Part shown: piece after piece, positions 36,584-48,355 of the stretch
Layout: every line of letters starts with the position of its first letter
Position numbering within the stretch: position 1 is the stretch's first letter
Source of the DNA: Stercorarius parasiticus
Taxonomy: Eukaryota > Chordata > Aves > Charadriiformes > Stercorariidae
Length of the DNA: 64,000 nt
Assembly: GCA_013396915.1 (NCBI GenBank)
Contig: VWZL01000277.1
Coordinates: 62,001-126,000, forward strand
Direction of reading: 5' to 3'
The notes under the pieces: generated by a model
Seen by the model: only the letters and a program-made list of their open reading frames with translations
The model's database searches: none
Told to the model about the DNA's origin: nothing
Translations under genes and position numbers: made by a program

Positions 36584-39500
36584 ACGACCAATGACCCTTC
36601 CATCAAATCCAGGTCTGTGAAGTAATTTTTACCTAAAAGTGAGTCATACTATCACAGTAATCAATACTGCTCAATCACCAGTACTGCAAATGAAATTGCA
36701 GTGTTATCACCAGTATCTTGGAACATCCACCAACATCAGTCTATTTGCATAGAGGAGATACACAGACATTCATATAGCAGTAACAAAAACCTTCTAACAT
36801 TTCATAGGCACAGAACTCTAGAGATTGACTCAGTCTTTTCTTGGGTTTCAGATACATCTGCATTACCGTGCTTCTTCATGCCAGGAGCTGATTAAGGGCT
36901 TTTTTTTCCCTGATAATTTTTGTTTGCACTTCTGAAATAGGCTTTCAAGAGATGCATCTTTTTGGTCGCTAAAGACCACATACAGAAGACTTGCAAATAA
37001 CACCAGTTTGAAAACTCAGAACTGAAATACATATGCTGGAAATTTATTTCGTATGAGTAAGTTTAACATATGGATATTTCCACACAAGATGAAAGGATCT
37101 CATCTGTGATGGCAATTGCATGACTGCATTAAGTCACCAAACTTCCAGTCACCTTCAAAGGGACTCCAAACTCATGGTATATCCTCAGTAGATTCTTTCA
37201 AAGAATAAAGTTCTTGGAATTTGCTGAACAAGTTGACAGAATCTTAAGATGTAAATGTATTCACCAAAAAAAATTAAATTATATTTCTTTATCAGATGTA
37301 ATGTGGCATTTTTAAGTACGCTTGCACATTACTTAAAAGGGCAATTTTCAGCTGCTATCTTGTGTTACAAGCATATAGAGGAAAAGTACTTCTTCTGCCT
37401 CTAAATTTGTAAAGTCTATTGTGCTGTCTCGGAGATTAGAAAGAGCTGAGATAAGAGAATTTCTACCTGGTTTATATAGGAAACCAAACAAATGAGGAGT
37501 CTTCTGTAGCTGACTAGAAAATCAGGAAACTTTCAAAAAGTAAAAAAGTCCTTTTTAATTAGGATTATATTTTTCAAAGGAAGTTAGACAAGAATAACAA
37601 TATTGCAATGGTTGCATTGTTCCAAGAGGGGAAAACAAACACCAACACTTGTATCAAGGTCGTGGTTCTAAATTTGTTCATTCAAACAAATAAAACAAAA
37701 ATGCATGTTCCTCTGTAACTAGAAAAATGATACAAGTGTAAAAATATTTTTTATCTAAACTTATCTATTTGCCAGTGGTGTGCAGATGTTTATTTTGTGG
37801 TTTGCTTTTCTTTTTTTAATAAATGTTTGTTTTCTTCAAGTATTAAGGACTTCAGTGTTTTAGAATTCCATACATGTTACTATCACTTGTATCTACTCAG
37901 GGTATATAGAATAAGCAATGCATCATTATAAATCCATTGCTGGATGATGTATTAATGGCTGCCATAACTGTGACAGAAATACATTAAGGATATTTCTACT
38001 TAAATTTAAGAGGAGGAAATCTGAGACAAGCCTTAAGAACTGTTCATACTTTACAAATCAGAAGTATTTGTCTGAAGTCTGATCAGTGTATGCCTAAAGC
38101 ATCCGTTTCAAGAAAAGCTAAAACACTTTTTCCATTAGGAATTGGTTTTAGAAACTTTAGGAAGTCTCCTGAGACTTAAATTTGAAAATTAAATTTCAAT
38201 TTTGTGGGGATAGATTTCGTACTATTTCTGCATGTAACGATAAGCCTAGGCACATTTCTAGAGCTTTTAATTGATTCATGTACTTGACCTTAAGAACTTT
38301 AGCCAAATTTGAATATAAGAGATTTATCAATGATATATACAAGACTAAAGTTATGATTTCATTATGTTATGCATGATATTATTTTACTGTATCATATGGA
38401 ATTTTCCATACTGAAATTAAAATATCTACATTAAATTTGCTGAATATAAAATTAAGCAGGCACTTTGTATTGGCCATTATTACATTATTACGTAAAAAAG
38501 TCAAGATTCTGACATGGTAATGTGTTAAAAGCCAAATATCTCTCTTCATACTTTTAATTTTAACCTTCTTGGACTTCTCATCCTGTTGTCTGCCTCCCCC
38601 ATTACCTATAGGTGCTTAGCCTCTCCAGTTGTAAAGATTTGTTATCATAATCTTCACTTGATTTTCTTTCTCATTCAGACCATCTAACAAGCAGTGAAAC
38701 ACCATCTTATTGCTGGTCAAAACAACAAAACACTAGGAAAGAGTCATGCAGCAGCTGCAATCCTAAAGATTGACTCCCGCCATATACACTGCCTATACTT
38801 TTAATTACACAGTCTCTCCTAGACTGTCATTAGCACACATTCATGTTGGCATATGGAGCATGAGCTACATGCTAAGCATTTTCATCAAATTCAAAGTCTG
38901 TTACATACATTAAGTCACAAGTCACAGTTTTGCAAGGTGTTAAACCCTGCCATTCCTACCTATCAAATATCATCATCTCCAAATTAAGCATTTAAGAATA
39001 ATCACTACCTGTCACATAAACCAGTTTAACTAGACTTCATAAAGCAACTACTAACTAAATTCAAAAGCAAAGACAGACAAGGATGGGGAGTAATAACACG
39101 TTCAACCTATTTCTGCAAATATTAGAATGTACAAACAATTTAAAGAAAAAAATGCTCGTGCATATATGACAAAGACAGTACTTTCACAATATTTAGGAGG
39201 AGTTCTCAAGTCCGTAAACAGAAACAGGTATCCTCTCTTCAATGGTAAACCATGTTAAAGTATCTAAACAACATACACAATGCATAAGAAAATTCAGGTA
39301 CCTAAAATGTGATTATTTGCCAGATTCTTGAGAACAGATATTTCTTACCTTCAGTGTTTACTTTTGCTTCCTTGGTTACCTAAAACACAACCTCCATCCT
39401 GATGATGTAATTTGACAGTAGTTCTAATCTACTGTATATGTGAAACCGGAAACAGTAGTCTAAGTCTCTGTCCAAGATTCAGATGCATAAATAGACCTTT

Positions 39501-40109
39501 TGAGAATGGAGGACAGGTTGGTTTATTTTACAAGGCAGCCAAATAACACAGTGTTGTCATCTCTCACTATGAAGTAGTCTGAAGAAGGGAAAAGCTGGTT
39601 CATATGCTTTACTTTCACAGCAATCTCCCATTTTGACCTTTCAGCAGATCTGTCACAGTAGTAAGATACAGGGAAGGCTAAACTAAGGACATAATCCATA
39701 TCATTTCTTTCCATATGCAGCAAGAACAATCTATTAACAAAATTAGACAGCAAACACAATAAAAGAGAGCATAGCATCACAGACTAGAAGTGTGTTTTGT
39801 TTCCTGTTTGGCAGGATTATGTTCGATCTTTGGCCAAAAGCTGCTGAGGCAGGTGGAATTACGGAGGCAGGAACCAGAGGCCCGCTCATCACAGGGCTTC
39901 TTTCTTGATTTTGCAAACCGCTTATCTGTTCTACAGCACCTCAGCTTCAATGGGAGAAGTTAAATTATCATTTCTCAATTTCAATCAAGACTGTAATTTA
40001 GGGCCTAGATTTAGAAGACACGAATACAAGTTCTAACTTCTAAGCTCTTATTACAATGCATCTGCTATAAATTAAACAGATGTAAGTCCTAAGCTTCAAC
40101 ACAGTGACA
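36584..40109. other. Unassigned AT-rich DNA
   Basis: No gene, RNA or named repeat is recognised. The 85-codon minus frame at 39523-39780 is the only unbroken frame of note and shows no known domain. A slightly GC-richer stretch at about 39820-39960 is not assigned. Confidence 0.5.
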
Positions 40110-40234
40110 TATCCTTGGAGATATTCAAAACCCAGCTGCACAAAGTCCTCAGCAACTTGCTCTAGCTGGCACTGCTTGGAAGAGGAGAGTTGACAATCTC
40201 CAGACAGCCCTTCCAACATTCAACCACTCTGTGA
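40110..40234 (+). mobile_element. Short, old CR1 3' end
   Basis: The text CCTTGGAGATATTCAAAACC near 40113 and CTTCCAACATTCAACCACTC near 40211, followed by TGTGAA, matches the last part of ORF2 and the 3' end of an old CR1 subfamily. Only about 125 bases remain, and the stretch is diverged. No coding content survives. Confidence 0.75.
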
Positions 40235-40989
40235 ATTTACTTACCCGCTTCTTATTCAGAGCGAGCAAAAAGTTTTGGCAACCCAAATAAAACCAGTGTG
40301 CAATGACCCAGCCCTGCCCTCTCTACTTGCAACACAAACTCCAACATGAGCTGAACCAGTGACCATTGCCTTACCTTGATGACTCCAAACCTCTCTCTTG
40401 GATAGCGTTGCATCTGAGTTTATTTCACAGTTCTATGGCATTGCTTTGCGTAAAGGTCAGAACACATGTGTAGTATTCTTTTTATTTCTAATTTACTTAA
40501 ACAGATTTATAAAGATAAACCTTTACATATGATTGCTGAGCCTGCAATAGGGACAACAGGGTAAACAGTAAGTCAGAAAGCAATGCTCTTTTTCCTGCAA
40601 AGGGGAGGAAAGGCCTGATACTGCTGAGCTGAATCCTTAATGAAGTGGCAATGCAGGAACAATTCACCCTTCTTGCTTTCTTCCCGTGCTTGAAAAGGAT
40701 GTAACAGCTTTTTATATCTTATAACTTTCTCTGTGTTTCCACCACAAAATACAGTAATTTTACATATTTCTTGTTTTCTTTGTTGCTCTCTAGAAACACT
40801 TCTGCAAAGTGTGAGCTTGCAATCTGTAAATGGCCTGTAATTTGTCATTTGTGGTTTGCGTTTGTACTCTTGATGCCTCTGATATGATCTTGCATTTGTA
40901 CTCTCAAAGCTTTTGTTATCATCCTGTGACTGTGCTCGAAGCAGCCCTTGAACTCAGGTGAATTCCCGAATTTGGCAATTTCTCCTTCT
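40235..40989. other. Unassigned DNA between CR1 and LTR
   Basis: No recognisable gene or element. The 91-codon minus frame at 40573-40848 has no known motif. Confidence 0.5.
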
Positions 40990-41582
40990 TGTGGTTTAAC
41001 CCCAGCCAGCAGCTAAGTGCCACACAGCCACTTGCTCACTCCCCCCTGGTGGGATGGGGGAGAATATCAGAAGAGTAAAAGTGAGAAAACTTGTGGTTTG
41101 AGATGAAAACAGTTTCATAGGCAAATCAAAAGCCGTGCACACAAGCAAAGCAAAACAAGGAATTCATTCACTACTTCCCATGGGCAGGCAGGTATTCAGC
41201 CATCTCCAGGAAAGCAGGGCTCTGTCACACATAATGGTTACTTGGGAAAGCGAAATGCCTTAACTCCGAATGTCTCCCCTTTCTTTCTTCTCCCTCAAGC
41301 CTTATATACTGAGCATGTGGTCATATGGTATGGGATATCCCTTTAGTCAGTCAGGGTCAGCTGTCCTGGCTGTGTCTCCTCCCAGCTTTTTTTGCACCCC
41401 CAGCCTACTAACTCATAGATCGGTGTGAGAAGCAGAAAAGGCCTTGACTCTGTGTAAACACTGCTCAGCAATAACTAAACCATCCCTGTATTATCAACAC
41501 TGTTTCCAGCAGAAATCTGAAACATAGCCCCATACTAGCTACTATGAAGAAAATTAGCTCTACGCCAGCCAAATTGAGCACA
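40990..41582 (-). mobile_element. Solo LTR, family B
   Basis: The plus strand begins TGTGGTTTAACCCCAGCCAG and ends near CCAGCCAAATTGAGCACA. Read in minus sense the interior has the widespread avian LTR pattern: AGCTAATTTTCTTCATAGTA near the 5' end, then TCTGCTTCTCACACC, and a TATA box at 41300-41308. It differs from family A but shares the outer LTR that starts at 62623 (AACCCCAGCCAGCA versus AATCCTAGCCAGCA). CTCCTTCT-like text occurs on both sides, but the boundaries are too decayed to fix a target duplication. No viral interior is present. Confidence 0.82.
41300..41308 (-). promoter_or_regulatory. TATA box of LTR B
   Basis: On the minus strand this reads TATATAAGG, preceded by CATGCTCAG, in the expected U3 position. 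Confidence 0.45.
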
Positions 41583-44500
41583 CTCCTCCTTCTCTTTATG
41601 ACTGTGAGGCACATTTCTCAAATTGTCTGAACAATGGCAGCTCATAGCTTCTTTGAGTAAGCGGACAGAGAAATGGGAGAACTTCACTTTGCTACAAAAT
41701 CTATCCGTCTTATTTGTTTGTTGTTGCTCTTTAACTCAAAATAGCAGTGGCAAGTACTAACTCATCTGTTAATGGGAATCTGCCTACTGCTTATCTAGTA
41801 CCTGCATTAAATACTACCTCAATTCACCAGACAGACCAGAGTGGTTCTGTCAGATTCAAGGGGCAAGTTAATGGGAACCATAGTCTGGTTTTAGAATATA
41901 AAAACTCTAAGTGCTTCATAAACCAGATTTTACTCCTAATCCAGACTTCAAATGTGACATAGATGGGCAATGGACCCTGATCTCTGACCCATGTTTACTA
42001 GAATTATGTAAGTCATATACCAGTCACATGCGCTTTTATCACATTTGAGAGATCTCACAAGATCAAGCCCCACACACTAGCCTGCCTAGTTTGTAAATCC
42101 TAGTAGCACAGGAGCATAAGAATAATCACTGATACTCAGCTCTGCTGATAGTGAGTATTTGTAAACACACCGAACCAGGAGCATGCACCTTGTACAGACT
42201 CCTGGACCAGAAACTGCCTCAAGATCAGAAATGGGCTGTGCTAATTACCTGATGTGACCTTTGCACATTTTAGTTCTGACCAACCGCCAGTTTAAGCTTG
42301 CCACTGTAGCAAGAAAAGCTTGTAATGTGTCTTTAAGAATTAAGCAGATATCATCCTTCTGCTTACAATCTTCTTTGGACAAAATGCAGTAATGAGATTC
42401 AGATGAAGATATCGGCAGCATATCATTGAAAAAGAGCTATCTAGCAATTTTCTTTGTTTTTGTAGCAACTACAGCATAACATATAGTAGTCTAGTTTCCC
42501 AATATGATTTATTATCTTATATTCTTTGCCTGTATGGCTTTATGTAAAAAAAACACCCCTTATGTTTTTTTGACTGCTCTGCGCTCAGTAAATTATGATG
42601 TTTTGCAGAGAGTCTCAGGAAAAATAATGTTCTTTGCTTAAATAATTTTAAGATGCACGTGAAAGATGCATAAATAATTATTGTAAAAGGAATCTTGACA
42701 CAATGAACACATTGTAGAGCAAAAATCGCCATCATGTAATACCTCACCCTATGCATCTAGGAAGTTAGCAGTGTACTTCATACAATATGGAATAGATCAT
42801 GCCCTAGAAGTGAAATTGCATTATTAATGGGAGAAGTCTACAAACGCTGGAAGGACTGGGACTTTACCCTGAAAGTAATTTCCTGATCATTTCTCAGGAA
42901 GGAGATCCTACTCACTCTGAAATTAAAAATACATTCCAGTTGACTGCAGTGTTAAGAGGATCAAGCACTAATAAACAAATAAATATATCACATAGCTTTG
43001 TAGCTGCAGAAATTTTAGCTCTTCCTTTTTCTTAGCTTTAGAAAAAAACTGATCTAATTTGAAAACAGAAGCACAAATAACTGCTATGTATCATGTACTG
43101 TTTGCTGCTCAGAAAGAGTACCACATACTCCATTTCCCATTTTTATAAGTTACAAGAACACACAAATACCAATGTGCCAGATACTGTTTATCAGTATGAA
43201 ACAAACTTGAATTAAGCTCTCCAAATAGGTTTTCAAGTGAGATGGTTTGGACAGAGTTGGGCATCAAAAGGAGTTGAGCCACAACTGAATACAAGTTAAA
43301 GCAGCAGAATAAATTAGTCAGCAGTGTAAAACTACTGATAGAAAAGAGAACATGAACATCAAAGTATCAAGGCTGAATTCTCATGTGACTTTAATAGGCT
43401 TATGCTTAGTCATAAATACTGAATATCTTCCTTGGACTATTCATCACTAAACTGAACAAATTCAGATCACATTACCAATCTTTAATATAGATATGGTAAA
43501 TCCATGTGATATCTACTTTAACAATTATTTAATCCATGAAATAAACCACAAAAAATAGTTAAGTCTACTAAACTTTCTACAGAGTAGGTAAGCCTTTGAC
43601 TGCCTCTCCAAACACAATTGTGACAGGTTATATTACAACTGATATATCCTCCTGTTAGCACATAGCATTGATATGTACTACAATATTACACACAAAAATA
43701 CTTAAGTGTTCGCAAACAAAAATACTTAAGTGTGTTAAAAATAGAAATACGTTGCTATGCTGACTTGGAAAAACACCTGTTTCAACTCTTCTTCTTGACA
43801 CACTTATTTTATAAAGTTGTTACCAAATCTGATTTTCTACTAAGATTGCAGATGCTCATAACTCACTGTATTGTTGAGCAGATCTTGCATACTGCTAATA
43901 CACTTAACATGCTATATTATAAACTTACAATCTAAACATTTTATGTGCTCATACATTAGTGTAATCATTATATAATAGTGCTTTAGCAATGTACTATTGA
44001 TTGACAGGAAGCAATATAAGAAATTTGATAATGATAAAGCAGTAACTTGCTTTGATTATTGTAAGAATAGCTTGCCTCTACCTAGCAAGACATGATCCAG
44101 TGATATCAATTCCACAAAGAACAAAAAAGAAACTCCTTTCCTTCTTAGTCTCCTGGTTGATATGTGAACAAAACTCCAGAATCTCAGCTTGATTTATAGT
44201 ATCATGCACAGAAAAGAGAAACAAGATGTGTATGATATGTTAAGAGCCACTCATAGAAGCAACATAGCGAGTTGAGATACTCCCTGCATTAGGAAAAAGG
44301 CAACAGAATTACTGCATTTACATACAAATATACACATGTATACACATCCACACACACAAGTATGTATGTATAGGCCCACTTTGGGCAGAGACCATTCTGA
44401 TCATCAAATCTGATCTTTCATCATCACAATCAATCATGTAATATGACTAGTCCAGAGTCTGAGGCATCTGTGCAATCCATTTTTTTTATCTTTCCTAATG

Positions 44501-47500
44501 TCTATTTTTTAGGATTATCTAATATTTTTACTTAAGAAGTGATGGCAATAAACTTTATGTCAGTTCTTAAAGCTTGCTGATTCATTACCCTTTTAACTTT
44601 GAAGGGGGTGGGGTTAGTACAAAAGGTCTGACAGTTGTTAGAGGGTAGGGGGATTTAGGACTTGTAATACAGATTGAACAGGTACTCCATATTACCTATG
44701 AGAGAGAACATATTCTGAAGGGAAAAAAACATTTACACCTTTCTCTTAATATCTGTCAACTCTGAACATCTGGAAATTCCACCCTGTAAGGACTTCAGGT
44801 CAGAGTAGTTAAAGGCTTTTCTTTGAGCCCCTGTGTTCATCACAAGTTCACACGACAACTAAGGAAGATGGAAGTACTGGAGACAAAAAGAATTACTAGC
44901 TTATTACTAATACTTCATCATCTCCAGTACTCTCGACAATACACCAGTAACTCAACAGACAAAAGAAAGTTTCACCCTAGTTGAAAGTGTTAACGTCTGT
45001 ACCAAAGACACATGTGGTGGAAGAGGGATTATGACTATTTATGATCAAATTCTTTAATCCCTTATTTTAAGATGGTTTTGGACAAAAACAACTGGCTACC
45101 AATTTTCCTCCCAACAGCTTTCAAAACAAATATTTACGTTCAACAGAAGGGAAGCCATATCCAATATCCAAACGCACACATTTCCTGTTCAGTGAACTGG
45201 AATGATATAATTAGTAGATAAACAGCAATGTTTCCTAATTTGTTAACACTTTCTAGCCAAGATGTGGTATTGCCCTCACCCCACAATATGTATAAATCAA
45301 CTGCTCCCCTGTTCAACAGAATATCCTCATGTGGGGGATGCTGGAAACAAGTTAAGCTACAACAGAATAGGGAAAATCAAGAGGGAGCAGATTTCAGATT
45401 GTTGAAAATACCGTGGTTCAACTCTGCATACAAATTAAACAAAACTTAATTGATTTATAAATCTCCCTTTAATGGAATACAATGACTATCCTATCATGCC
45501 TCTTTAACCTACTATTGTTACCCATTTCTTTGAAAGTGTCTTGATATAATGGTGGGGTTTAAGTTTAGTGTGATTGCAAACATACCGAATCGAGTTTCTG
45601 TCAAGAGACAGAATGAAAGACTGGACTTCAGTCTTGAACTACATGGGCATCAGTTTCAGAAGAAAAACCAAAATGGAGGGGGTGGGGAAAGGATAATTTA
45701 GTAGAGAATCAGAGAAACTACCTTAGAAAAGAATAACCTAGTTACCCCTTGATATATGGAAAAGCCTGCATTGAATTTCTTGCTGTCTTCCAAAGTATGA
45801 ATTTAGAAGTCTTAATGAAATTAGTAGGGCTGCTTTTCTATTTCATAAAGAACAAAGCACATTTAACTCCCCCCCAACCCCGTATAACACTATAAATTGT
45901 TTCCTGGCAACATAATACACTAAATGTATTTTTTGCTAACCAATGAATGCGTATAACGTGAAATCAAAAACATCTAGGCTGATATATACACTTGTTTGTT
46001 AAAAGCAGTATTTCTTACATATTCAAAATGCCTTGTCTTCTCTATTCTAGTCTTTATTCTATCCATTACCTACACTGATTTTCCCTGTGGTTTAAACTTT
46101 TAAAAATTGATTTATACAGCACACAGTTTACCAGTTTCAAATTTACAAGTAATATATTTAAATAGATATAAACAATGCCAAAAAAAGTTTAACTTTTTAT
46201 AACTTTACCATTCCCAGATATCTGTTTCTATTTCTCTATAAGGTGTTTGCAACAAATTAGAATAAAAGGTTTCTAAAATGTTAAGTTTGCCATGGAAGTA
46301 GACAATACCTCTGATTTTATTTTCATTTAGGCATACAATTTAAAACAAATGGAAAAAGTACATGAGGTAAAAACTATCAAGTTTTACTCAGTATTCCCCA
46401 TTCAGGCTTCAGATTCACACTTGGAATAAGCCACAATGTAGTATGGTTCTGTTGAATTTAACTTCATGGACAAGAAAGTAAAATTGTATTTATACCATAA
46501 TTTGAAAGTCAGCATGGTACAACAGCAATATGATTCTGTAGGGAAAAGGGCATGAGTGTATTTGCCAGACAAGTTTACTTGTGTATACATTTTATATAAA
46601 AATGATTAAAAATTTATGCTCTTTGAAAAAATTTTATCTTATTTTGGCAAAGACCCCAAGTCTAATGACAATGGGTTTTTTTATAGAAACATTGCTGTTA
46701 TTGTAGAGTGGGGAAAGCATCATGAACTTTCTGTAGTGGTGCAGAATACTGAAGTATTCCATTACCCTCCTACAAGTTAAGAGTGCTCCATGATCAGCTC
46801 TGGTCAGTGAGAGGCATTTTCACTATTCTTGGCTTCTGGAGTACCAACTTACAAATTGGTTCATAAATCATCTCCCAGGGACACTCAGGATAGCCCAGAC
46901 AAGGTGCTGAGGAGTAAGTTTCCCTAAGAACTGCTATACAGAGAACCAGGTGCTGTTCAGTGTTTTCTGTTATCGTGAAATCACTCCATCTTGATTAAAG
47001 TAAAAGCTCAAGGTTTTGTTTACAGTATCCAAAAGAGAAAACTGACACTTTTATCTAAGCTGTAGCTGAAAAAGCAAACAGCCAAAGCATAACAGATTTA
47101 CTCTCCATTCAACATGAAGTTTCTAAGCCTGCGCTTACTTGGTTTGCTATAGAAGGCTTCCCTGACACCCTGTTTGTTATAAATCATTCTGCCAGAATAC
47201 CCTATATCTCAAGTCTCATTCATCATCAATAGTATTTACTCTGGGGATACACCAGCTTTACAGTTAACTTCCTTTTAGTACTCTGTATAGTGTTTGGAGT
47301 GATTTAATCTTTCCCTTGCTGAAAATCAAAAGAAAAAAAATAATCAAAAAAACCAAACTCATTGAGGAAATGGTGTCATCTTTCTCTAACGTGCACATAT
47401 ACAAATTCTTTTGTGACGCAAATGTTTATCAGATCAAGTGTCATCTCCTGTACCCAACTATATTCAGTCAACAGCTGCCTGCAACAGTCACGAGTCTCTC

Positions 47501-47607
47501 AATGTTCACTATACAGCGTGAAGGAAATCTCCAGTGGGCTTTGTATTTCACATTAGTCTATATATGAACAAACATACTTCGTAAAAAAAGGTATCTAGTT
47601 CAAGTTC
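41583..47607. other. Unassigned AT-rich DNA
   Basis: About 6 kb with no recognised gene or transposon. It contains a 24-base-period direct duplication at 43692-43733. The 71-codon frame at 41747-41962 has no recognisable domain. Confidence 0.55.
43692..43733. repeat. Tandem duplication with 24-base period
   Basis: The 18-base string ACAAAAATACTTAAGTGT occurs at 43692-43709 and again at 43716-43733, separated by six bases. CTTAAG within it is palindromic. Confidence 0.9.
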
Positions 47608-47612
47608 CTGAG
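47608..47612. repeat. Target-site duplication CTGAG (left)
   Basis: Repeated exactly at 48351-48355 on the far side of the LTR. Confidence 0.87.
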
Positions 47613-48350
47613 TGTCGTGGTTTTGGCCGTATTGGCCAATCGGAACAACAGATGGCCCTCCCCCCCCTCTCTCCTCAGAGAGGAGAGGAGGAGATAAGGA
47701 GATTTACGAGTTTAGAAAAAAACTAAACTAATGAAAATAATAAATAAGAAAATAGTAAATAAATAAAAAAAGTATACAATATATACAAAACCGTATCCAG
47801 CTCCCAGGATGACAAAGCGTCACCAGCAGACACAGGGGAAAGTCCCAAACTGGAGTCAGCGATGGACAGGAGCTGAATTCCGAAACTGGAGTCATGAATG
47901 CTCAGGTCAGGATCAAAGGCAGACAAACAGACAGAGTCCTCCTCAGACGTCGGCCACTGAAGAAGAAACCGAGCCAGAGCCCCACTGCCCCTTTGATCCC
48001 TTAGCTTTTATACTGAGCGTGATGCAGATGGGATGGAATACCCTGTTGGTCAGTTTTGGGTCACCTGTCCCGTCCGCTCCTCCCCGCAGGTGGGACTCCT
48101 CTACTCTTCTCCGCTTCCAACCTTCTAACGGGCAAAAGGCGAAGTTAGCTGACCTTGGTTGTTATAGCAATAAGTATAAGCAAGAGCCTCTGTGCATACC
48201 ATTCCTTGGTATAATCAGGTCTTATCACTCTGAGAGTGAACAGTTTCTGAATGATATGCTGTTAATTTCAGACTTTAGTCAGAAGAGGCCCAGCTAAAAA
48301 GTAAAATTACAAATCAGAAAATTGGTTCTGTTTTACCTCAAACCAGGACA
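47613..48350 (-). mobile_element. Solo LTR, family A, copy 2
   Basis: A 738-bp element with TGTC...GACA ends and a perfect 5-bp flanking duplication CTGAG. It matches the copy at 7867 almost throughout, with scattered substitutions and a shorter AT-rich simple repeat at about 47730-47772. Sense is minus, with the TATA box at 48005-48012. The 162-codon plus-strand frame 47809-48297 is antisense to the LTR and partly shared with copy 1. It has no known protein motif, and I do not call it a gene. Confidence 0.9.
48005..48012 (-). promoter_or_regulatory. TATA box of LTR A copy 2
   Basis: Minus-strand TATAAAAG in the conserved family context. Confidence 0.5.
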
Positions 48351-48355
48351 CTGAG
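48351..48355. repeat. Target-site duplication CTGAG (right)
   Basis: Perfect copy of 47608-47612. Confidence 0.87.

Noticed and set aside
47809..48297. 162-codon plus-strand open frame, partly repeated at 8306-8653
   Set aside because: It lies antisense within a solo LTR and recurs only because the LTR recurs. It has no protein motif.
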